Of a DNA stretch of 11,268 nt, positions 6,952-11,268 are shown one piece after another. The position numbers and the translations under genes were made by a program. Origin of the DNA: Succinivibrionaceae bacterium UBA3769 (GTDB lineage Bacteria > Pseudomonadota > Gammaproteobacteria > Enterobacterales > Succinivibrionaceae). How positions within the stretch are numbered: position 1 is the stretch's first letter; the number at the start of each line of letters is the position of its first letter. The DNA lies in assembly GCA_002372325.1 (NCBI GenBank), contig DFFT01000163.1, positions 1 through 11,268 on the forward strand, written 5' to 3'. The notes under the pieces are model-generated. The model saw only the letters and a list, made by a program, of their open reading frames with translations, ran no database searches and was not told the origin of the DNA.

Positions 6952-7935
6952 ATGCAGAAGACAGCCGTTTCTCTGATTCTTGCCGCAGGTATGATATGCA
7001 TAGCTGCAGCCATTCTTCCGGGCTGCGCCGTAAATGCTGTTTCCGTTGCGGAGGAACAAAATGTCATACAGAATGCGGATTTCAGTTACAGAGAATATCC
7101 GCTGGAACGAAACGGCATTCCTCTGCATTTAGATTGCGTAACGAAGAACGGCGCCAATCCTGAGAAGAATATTATCCTTATTCACGGAGTAACTTACTCT
7201 TCTCATGAATTCGATATTAATTACGAAGATTACAGTCTGGTGCGTTTTCTGGCCCGGGAAGGATATGCCGTATGGCGTCTTGATATAGCAGGTTTCGGTC
7301 AGTCCGGAGAGGTGCCTGACGGTTTTATGCCGGATTCGGATTATGCGGCTCAGGATATTAACGCCGCCGTGGAGAAAATTGCGGAAATCACCGGACAGAA
7401 CAGGATAGATGTTCTCGGCTGGAGCTGGGGAACTGTTACGGTGAGCAGATTTGCCTCCCGGCACGGAGAGCACACCGGCAAAATAATTCTGTATGCTCCG
7501 ATACTGAGCGGAGTAGGACAGTATGATGTGAAGGAACCGTTTCATCATAATACCTGGGAGCATGCGACAGATGACTTTCAGAAAACAGAAGACGGGTCTT
7601 TTGATCTGAATATTACAGATCCTGTCGTTATTGAAATATTCGGTTCCAAAAGCTGGCATTACGACAGAGAATCAAGTCCTAACGGCGGACGCAGAGATAT
7701 CTGCGTTTCAAAAGATAAAAGACTTATTGATTTTTCCGGAATAGAGGCGCCGGTGCTGGTCATCTACGGCGGCAGGGATCCTTATCTGAATTATGAACTG
7801 CTGGGCAGAATTTCCGGTGAACTTCCGCCAGGTTCCGAACTCCGGATGATAGACGGCGCGTCTCACGTAGCCTATATTGAAAAACCCTATTACCGGAAGT
7901 TTCAGCGCCTGCTTATTGAGTTTCTGAGAAGGTAA
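6952..7935 (+). CDS. Putative lipoprotein alpha/beta-hydrolase, 327 aa
   Basis: A serine hydrolase of the alpha/beta fold, probably an esterase- or lipase-like enzyme of unknown substrate. From ATG 6952 the protein begins with a signal peptide (QKTAVSLILAAGMICIAAAI) ending in LPGC, a lipobox-like site with Cys25. Pro at -2 is unusual, so ordinary secretion is an alternative. The core shows ILIHG (H78-G79, oxyanion region), DIAGFGQSG, the nucleophile elbow GWSWG (S158), GGRDPYL (D276) and GASHVAYIEKP (H305), a complete triad in the right order and spacing. ATG 6952 has AAGGAG seven bases upstream. ATG 6931 is a weaker alternative, and the frame is open back to TTG 6862. It stands alone between two 107-bp direct repeats and is less GC-rich than metG, sodB and motY, which suggests an accessory origin. 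Confidence 0.85.
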   Translation: MQKTAVSLILAAGMICIAAAILPGCAVNAVSVAEEQNVIQNADFSYREYPLERNGIPLHLDCVTKNGANPEKNIILIHGVTYSSHEFDINYEDYSLVRFLAREGYAVWRLDIAGFGQSGEVPDGFMPDSDYAAQDINAAVEKIAEITGQNRIDVLGWSWGTVTVSRFASRHGEHTGKIILYAPILSGVGQYDVKEPFHHNTWEHATDDFQKTEDGSFDLNITDPVVIEIFGSKSWHYDRESSPNGGRRDICVSKDKRLIDFSGIEAPVLVIYGGRDPYLNYELLGRISGELPPGSELRMIDGASHVAYIEKPYYRKFQRLLIEFLRR

Positions 7936-7943
7936 TCCGGTTT

Positions 7944-7989
7944 GGCATTGCCGTTTCAATGCCGGAAGATATTTCTGCATGCTTCCGGC
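7944..7989 (+). terminator. Overlapping hairpins after the hydrolase gene
   Basis: GGCATTG (7944-7950) / CAATGCC (7957-7963) and GCCGGAAG (7961-7968) / CTTCCGGC (7982-7989) are perfect stems that share 7961-7963. The second is followed by TTATTTG, a weak U-tract. Together they probably end hydrolase transcription. Confidence 0.5.
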
Positions 7990-8033
7990 TTATTTGCTCG
8001 TAAGGGAAAAGGATTTGCGCGGAGGCAAGTGCC

Positions 8034-8140
8034 CTGACATCAAGCTGCAGAAATTTCCATGTCAGAGGATTGCGCCGCGCCTTTTTATCGGGATGCTGGT
8101 TTCGTATTGACGGAGATGCCCGTGCAGACATCTCAGAAAA
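8034..8140. repeat. Right copy of the 107-bp imperfect direct repeat
   Basis: Same length and orientation as 6789-6895, about 80% identical by eye. GAGATG (8114-8119) and CATCTC (8130-8135) form a perfect 6-bp stem here; the left copy keeps only a weaker version. It lies between the end of the hydrolase gene and the sodB terminator. Confidence 0.85.
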
Positions 8141-8167
8141 AAGCATCAGGAAATAAAATCAAAGAAA

Positions 8168-8193
8168 CTTCCCGGCAAAGAGGAGCCGGGAAG
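8168..8193 (-). terminator. sodB terminator
   Basis: CTTCCCGGC (8168-8176) and GCCGGGAAG (8185-8193) form a perfect 9-bp stem with an 8-base loop, 12 bases after the sodB stop. On the minus strand it is followed by TTTCTTTGATTTT. Confidence 0.85.
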
Positions 8194-8205
8194 CCAGAGG
8201 AGGAT

Positions 8206-8805
8206 CTAGCGGAACAGGCTCATGCACTCGTCAAACTGCCTGGCCACGAAGTTCCAGTCAATGTGATTCATAAAGCCGATGACATAGTCCTTGCGGCGGT
8301 TCTGGTAGTCCAGATAGTAGGCATGCTCCCAGACGTCAATGCAGAGCAGGGGAGAGAGACCGTCGCTCAGCGGGTTCCCGGCATTGGTGGTGTTCTTGAT
8401 CTCCATTTTCTTGGTGACGGGATCCATGGCCAGCCAGGTCCAGCCGGCTCCGAAATTGCCGATGGCGGATTCCTGGAAGGATTTCAGGAAGGCGTCCGCC
8501 GATCCGAACTGCCGGGCCAGCTCCTCCGAAAGCCGGGAGGGGATCAGGGGCGGCTCGGCAATGAGACAGTTAAAGTAAAACTCGTGATTGAAGGCCTGCG
8601 CCGCATTGTTGTAGATCGGTCCCACGGAGGTACTGACAATGCCCCGGAGATTCTTGTCATGATAGGAGGTCTGGCTGATCAGGGCATTGGCGGTATTGAC
8701 GTAGGTCAGAAAATGCCGGTTGTAATGAAAATCCATGGTTCTTTCGGAGATAAAGGGCTCCAGAGCCGAAAGAGAGTACTTGAGTTTTGGAAAAGGAATT
8801 GCCAT
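8206..8805 (-). CDS. sodB: Superoxide dismutase, iron type, 199 aa
   Basis: Converts superoxide to hydrogen peroxide and oxygen in the cytoplasm, using one iron per subunit. The metal ligands are all present at E. coli SodB positions: H27 (DFHYNRH), H74 (NHEFYF), D157 and H161 (DVWEHAYY). Q70 in NNAAQ is the second-sphere glutamine that marks the Fe type; Mn enzymes carry it later in the chain. FGAGWTWL and NAGNPLSDG are further family signatures. Where E. coli has VWNHTFYW this protein has AFNHEFYF, so two active-site-proximal tryptophans are phenylalanines. ATG 8805 follows GGAGG with a 6-base gap. It lies downstream of rnt on the same strand but 169 bases away, so it probably has its own promoter; none is obvious. 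Confidence 0.97.
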   Translation of the reverse strand: MAIPFPKLKYSLSALEPFISERTMDFHYNRHFLTYVNTANALISQTSYHDKNLRGIVSTSVGPIYNNAAQAFNHEFYFNCLIAEPPLIPSRLSEELARQFGSADAFLKSFQESAIGNFGAGWTWLAMDPVTKKMEIKNTTNAGNPLSDGLSPLLCIDVWEHAYYLDYQNRRKDYVIGFMNHIDWNFVARQFDECMSLFR

Positions 8806-8821
8806 AAAAAACCTCCAGCAT

Positions 8822-8834
8822 CCGGCAAAGCCGG
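8822..8834. other. Hairpin in the sodB leader
   Basis: CCGGC-AAA-GCCGG is a 5-bp perfect stem with a three-base loop, five bases upstream of the GGAGG ribosome-binding site on the sodB transcript. It is preceded by an AT palindrome (8835-8850, TTATTTT and AAAATAA arms). It might affect sodB translation or mRNA stability (inference). Confidence 0.5.
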
Positions 8835-8880
8835 TTATTTTTTAAAATAAGATGCCCCCCTGCTTCTTATGCTCATCGAA

Positions 8881-8937
8881 ATCTCCGCGGCATCGGCGCG
8901 GCCTCAGGAGATATCAGATGCGCCGGGTTTCGGCGCA
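8881..8937. other. Two hairpins in the rnt-sodB spacer
   Basis: ATCTCC (8881-8886) pairs with GGAGAT (8907-8912), and TGCGCCG (8919-8925) with CGGCGCA (8931-8937), a perfect 7-bp stem with a five-base loop. Neither has a clean U-run on the minus strand, so they may mark the end of the rnt transcript without being classical terminators. Confidence 0.45.
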
Positions 8938-8974
8938 GCGGTTCCGCGCGCCGGCATGGTGTTCTGTTGTTGTC

Positions 8975-9790
8975 TCAATGTACAAGAGTTTTGAGGATTG
9001 CAAAAGGGGAGTTTTCTAATTTTTCCGCGTCATCTTGTTTTTTGTGATCCTGGTATTCCTTTTTTGCAAAGTTAAGTTTTTTCGTCTCATTGGCGATCCG
9101 GGCGCGCTCCTGCATCTCGGGAGACAGGGGCCAGCCCCCCAGCTCCTGATAGCGGTTCATGAGCCAGCAGAAAAGATCCGTCTCGATTTCCGCATCGTAT
9201 TCGGCCCCGTGCGCCCGGGAGGCATCGAATTCCAGTCCGGCGGTTTCCACGGCCACCCGGAGCACGGACTGACCGAGAAGCACCATGGAAAGGGTGGCGA
9301 GATCAATAACCGAAAAGGGATGGAAGGGGCATTTTTTGGGATCGACCCGCTGGGCGGCGGCCATGACGAAGCTGTGATCAAAGTGGCCGTTCTGTCCCAC
9401 CAGGATGCAGCGGGTGCACTTGGCCGCCTTGGCTTTTTTGGACAGGGTTTTGAACAGGGGCTTCAGAAAGGCTTCCTCGGTAAGGGCATGCCGGTTGACG
9501 TCGTAGGGGTCAACTCCCAGAAAATCCAGGTTGGACTTTTCCATATTGGCTCCGGCGAAGGGGAGAATATTGGCATGAAAGCTTTCGTCCCGGACCAGCT
9601 GTCCCTGGTCATTGAAGGTTACGGTGCAGGCGGCGAGCTCGATAAGAGCATCGGTGGCCGGATTGAAGCCGGCGGTTTCCACGTCCACAATGACGGGGAA
9701 AAAGCCCCGGAAGCGTTCGGAGATGGCATTTTGAGGCTCTGCCGCTATAGGAGCTTCTTCCGGTTTATTCGGGGTCTGGGGGGAATCCAT
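8975..9790 (-). CDS. rnt: Ribonuclease T (DEDDh exoribonuclease), 271 aa
   Basis: Trims 3' ends of tRNA and other stable RNAs, acting as a homodimer in the cytoplasm. Counting from ATG 9790, the DEDDh residues are D36 and E38 (VIVDVETAGF), D138 (HFDHSF), H194 and D199 (HGAEYDAE). RFRGFFPV, FHPF and GGWPL are close to E. coli RNase T. The protein is longer than the usual 215-225 aa: about 23 extra N-terminal residues rich in Pro/Glu/Ala, and about 50 C-terminal charged residues after GGWPL (ERARIANETKKLNFAKKEYQ region). ATG 9790 has AAGGA six bases upstream. In-frame ATG 9853 and GTG 9877 are possible but lack a Shine-Dalgarno site. It diverges from motY, as in Vibrio. Confidence 0.93.
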   Translation of the reverse strand: MDSPQTPNKPEEAPIAAEPQNAISERFRGFFPVIVDVETAGFNPATDALIELAACTVTFNDQGQLVRDESFHANILPFAGANMEKSNLDFLGVDPYDVNRHALTEEAFLKPLFKTLSKKAKAAKCTRCILVGQNGHFDHSFVMAAAQRVDPKKCPFHPFSVIDLATLSMVLLGQSVLRVAVETAGLEFDASRAHGAEYDAEIETDLFCWLMNRYQELGGWPLSPEMQERARIANETKKLNFAKKEYQDHKKQDDAEKLENSPFAILKTLVH

Positions 9791-9965
9791 GGTGTTCCTT
9801 AGATTATAAGAGGATGAATTTATGCTGCCGGGAGTTCCGGCGGTGTCTGTCATTTTTTCAGCCGCTAATTTTATCACAGAGACCGGAGATCGGGGCGGCT
9901 TTTATCCCGGGGGCGGGAAAGGGCCGGCCGCCGCCTCGATGTTCCGGCGTTCAGCGGTTTCAGGT

Positions 9966-10005
9966 CAGTAATCCCGGGGCGATGCCGTTATCCCCCGGAT
10001 TACTG
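9966..10005. repeat. 14-bp inverted repeat, operator-like or terminator-like
   Basis: CAGTAATCCCGGGG (9966-9979) and CCCCCGGATTACTG (9992-10005) are complementary at 13 of 14 positions around a 12-base spacer. There is no U-run on either side. It ends one base before the TGTGGTAAACT of the possible motY promoter, so it could be an operator covering the upstream promoter region. Confidence 0.8.
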
Positions 10006-10014
10006 TGGTAAACT
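10006..10014 (+). promoter_or_regulatory. Possible motY promoter, extended -10
   Basis: TGGTAAACT at 10006-10014 (TG dinucleotide, one base, TAAACT) resembles an extended -10. No -35 is recognisable because that zone is occupied by the inverted repeat. It would give a leader of about 120 bases to ATG 10140. A flagellar alternative sigma site was not recognised. Confidence 0.3.
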
Positions 10015-10139
10015 CTCATCAGGCATCATGACGGGATCGGAACAGACAAGATTGCAGACGGCACGGATCTTGCTTAAAACAGCAGAGAATCACCATCTGA
10101 TACCCGGGAATGACACTTTTCCGGCGGCGGGGTATAACA

Positions 10140-11036
10140 ATGAAAACACGTCCAGATTATGCGGGCTTTCTGTGCGGGGGGCTCCTTTGGGTTCTGACCG
10201 GAACGGCCGGAGCCGTGACCTTTGTGAACGGCGATACGGCAAATCCGGTCTGGTCGGTGGAAAACACTCCGGCAAAATGCGTCCTCTCCCAGAAGGTTCC
10301 GGGGTGGGGCAAGGCTGAATTTATCATGAGATCCGGGAAGGATCGTTTTCTGGAGCTGACACTGGATCCGGTAAAGCCGTTTTCCCGCAAAAACCTCATG
10401 ACCTTCCGGGAGGAGGCTCCGGAGTGGCGGCCCGGCGTCCGGGACAAAGACTACGGCATGGTGAAGATCTACCGGGATTTTCCGGGGTATCTCCGGGGCG
10501 AGCAGGCCTGGTATGCGCTGTCCTCCCTGGAAAGAGGCCTTCACGCTTCCTTTGTCTACCGGGATGACCAGTATTACCGGAATGAGGATATCCGGGTGCT
10601 TCTGAGTCCCTATGAATTCGGCAAGTACTACCTGGATTTTCAGGAATGCCAGCTCGGCCTTCTGGACTACGGGCTCCGGGATGTCCGCAGGATCACGGCG
10701 CATTTTGACGGCAAGACCCAGAAGCTCACCCCGCATTCCCGGGAACAGCTGAACCGGCTCCGGGAGTATCTCAAATCCGATCCCGATATCTGGAAGAGCG
10801 TGGTGATTTCGGTATTCACCGACAGCACCGGCACGGATGCGGACAATCAGAAGCTCACCGAAGCCCAGGCCGGGGTGGTAGCGGGCTTCCTGAAGGAGGG
10901 CGGACTTCCCGAGGAAAAAATCATCACCCGCTCCTTCGGCGAGACGCACCAGGGAGTTCTGAACGAAATCGAACCGGATCGCAAGGCTAACCGCCGGGTG
11001 ATCGTGGAGGTGCGGACGGATTTTGACGAGTTCTGA
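10140..11036 (+). CDS. motY: MotY-like sodium-type flagellar T-ring protein, 298 aa
   Basis: MotY is a periplasmic protein that, with MotX, forms the T ring holding PomA/PomB stators in polar sodium-driven flagellar motors. From ATG 10140 there is a signal peptide with cleavage after AGA (residue 25). A MotY-type N-terminal domain follows, with WSVENTPAKCVLSQKVPGWG and cysteines C47 and C170 that could form a disulfide. A C-terminal OmpA-like peptidoglycan-binding domain spans about 183-293. Length matches known MotY (about 290 aa) and the divergent rnt neighbour is the known synteny. In the OmpA signature the Asp is kept (D228, TDSTGTDADNQ) but the Arg aligned to E. coli OmpA R286 is Gln243 (LTEAQAGVV). 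ATG 10110 is an alternative start but lacks a spaced ribosome-binding site and a proper signal peptide. A generic OmpA-family protein is the fallback call. Confidence 0.85.
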   Translation: MKTRPDYAGFLCGGLLWVLTGTAGAVTFVNGDTANPVWSVENTPAKCVLSQKVPGWGKAEFIMRSGKDRFLELTLDPVKPFSRKNLMTFREEAPEWRPGVRDKDYGMVKIYRDFPGYLRGEQAWYALSSLERGLHASFVYRDDQYYRNEDIRVLLSPYEFGKYYLDFQECQLGLLDYGLRDVRRITAHFDGKTQKLTPHSREQLNRLREYLKSDPDIWKSVVISVFTDSTGTDADNQKLTEAQAGVVAGFLKEGGLPEEKIITRSFGETHQGVLNEIEPDRKANRRVIVEVRTDFDEF

Positions 11037-11051
11037 GAAGAGGGGCGCTCT

Positions 11052-11069
11052 CCGGGAGCAGTCTCCCGG
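11052..11069 (+). terminator. Hairpin after motY
   Basis: CCGGGAG (11052-11058) and CTCCCGG (11063-11069) form a perfect 7-bp stem with a CAGT loop, 15 bases after the motY stop. No U-run follows, so it may be an mRNA-end stabiliser or a weak terminator. A second stem, CCGGAA (11092-11097) / TTCCGG (11103-11108), follows. Confidence 0.45.
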
Positions 11070-11153
11070 GCCGCAAGCCTCGGGAATGCTTCCGGAACGG
11101 CTTTCCGGGATATGAACGATTGTCCTGAATGCGGCATTTCCGGATTCGTTCTG

Positions 11154-11177
11154 CGGGCGGCCCGGCCCCGTTTTTTT
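11154..11177 (+). terminator. Possible intrinsic terminator downstream of motY
   Basis: A GC-rich block with CGGG (11154-11157) and CCCG (11167-11170) as a short stem is followed directly by seven T's (11171-11177). The stem is weak and register-ambiguous, but the T-run makes it the best candidate end of the motY transcript. Confidence 0.4.
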
Positions 11178-11268
11178 CATTTTCTTCCTCGCTCACCCAT
11201 TCATTCTCCTTGATTCATTTCCATTCTGCCTCACTCCTCTTCATCCGTTCTTTTCCAGCTATTCTTTT

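Larger units (their letters stand above)
9791..10139. promoter_or_regulatory. Divergent rnt/motY intergenic region
   Basis: It must carry the promoters for both genes. The notable element is the inverted repeat at 9966-10005, next to a possible motY -10. Most of the rest is GC-rich sequence without a recognisable gene, apart from possible longer N-termini of rnt (to 9877) and motY (from 10110). Confidence 0.55.

Noticed and set aside
8059..8850. 263-codon plus-strand frame over sodB
   Set aside because: Antisense to the clear SodB with all metal ligands; no recognisable domain and its start lies in the right 107-bp repeat.
9035..9802. 255-codon plus-strand frame over rnt
   Set aside because: Mirror of rnt; glycine- and histidine-rich translation without motifs.
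9803..9808. Perfect TATAAT on the minus strand just before rnt
   Set aside because: Transcription from it would start near 9796 and remove the ribosome-binding site of ATG 9790; no -35 is present at a proper distance.
10074..11180. 368-codon open frame antisense to motY
   Set aside because: It is fully opposite a well-supported gene in GC-rich DNA, starts MKKTGPGRPQ and shows no family motif; a typical codon-bias mirror.
1..11268. CRISPR array, tRNA, rRNA, toxin-antitoxin or defence genes
   Set aside because: No regularly spaced repeats, no tRNA-like T-loop sequences, and no recognisable defence or antitoxin motifs were found by reading both strands.

Overview
The window looks like chromosome from a moderately GC-rich gammaproteobacterium. 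The evidence is a MetG with a C-terminal tRNA-binding domain, an iron-type SodB with E. coli residue numbering, and an rnt/motY divergent pair of the kind known from Vibrio and Shewanella. An Aeromonadales/Succinivibrionaceae-like host is my best guess, but it is an inference without any database search.

Layout. (1) 1-2676: an AT-rich insertion sequence of the IS4 superfamily, probably IS1634 family, encoding one 803-aa DDE transposase. It has its own promoter, internal inverted repeats and terminator, and its outer terminal repeats are at 1-15 and 2662-2676. (2) 2677-3782: the 3' part of a gene for a ClpP-like/Sel1-repeat exported protein, cut by the IS so that its 5' end lies outside the window. 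(3) 3811-3842: a bidirectional terminator shared with the convergent metG (3955-6051, minus strand). (4) About 6100-8160: a less GC-rich accessory stretch holding a frameshifted small ORF and a putative lipoprotein alpha/beta-hydrolase gene (6952-7935). The hydrolase gene lies between two 107-bp imperfect direct repeats. (5) 8206-9790: sodB and rnt, both on the minus strand and separated by a hairpin-rich spacer. (6) 9791-10139: the rnt/motY divergent intergenic region, with a large inverted repeat. (7) 10140-11036: motY, followed by hairpins and an apparently non-coding, pyrimidine-rich end.

How the genes relate. metG (Met-tRNA synthesis), rnt (RNA 3'-end trimming) and sodB (superoxide defence) are core housekeeping genes. 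motY would make the T-ring component of a sodium-driven polar flagellar motor. The IS and the repeat-bracketed hydrolase are the accessory elements. I see no sign of a defence system, CRISPR array, tRNA or rRNA. I could not find a convincing undescribed multi-gene system. The best leads are the repeat-flanked hydrolase unit, the internal repeat architecture of the IS, the ClpP-like/Sel1 fusion, and a MotY whose OmpA domain lacks the usual peptidoglycan-binding arginine.
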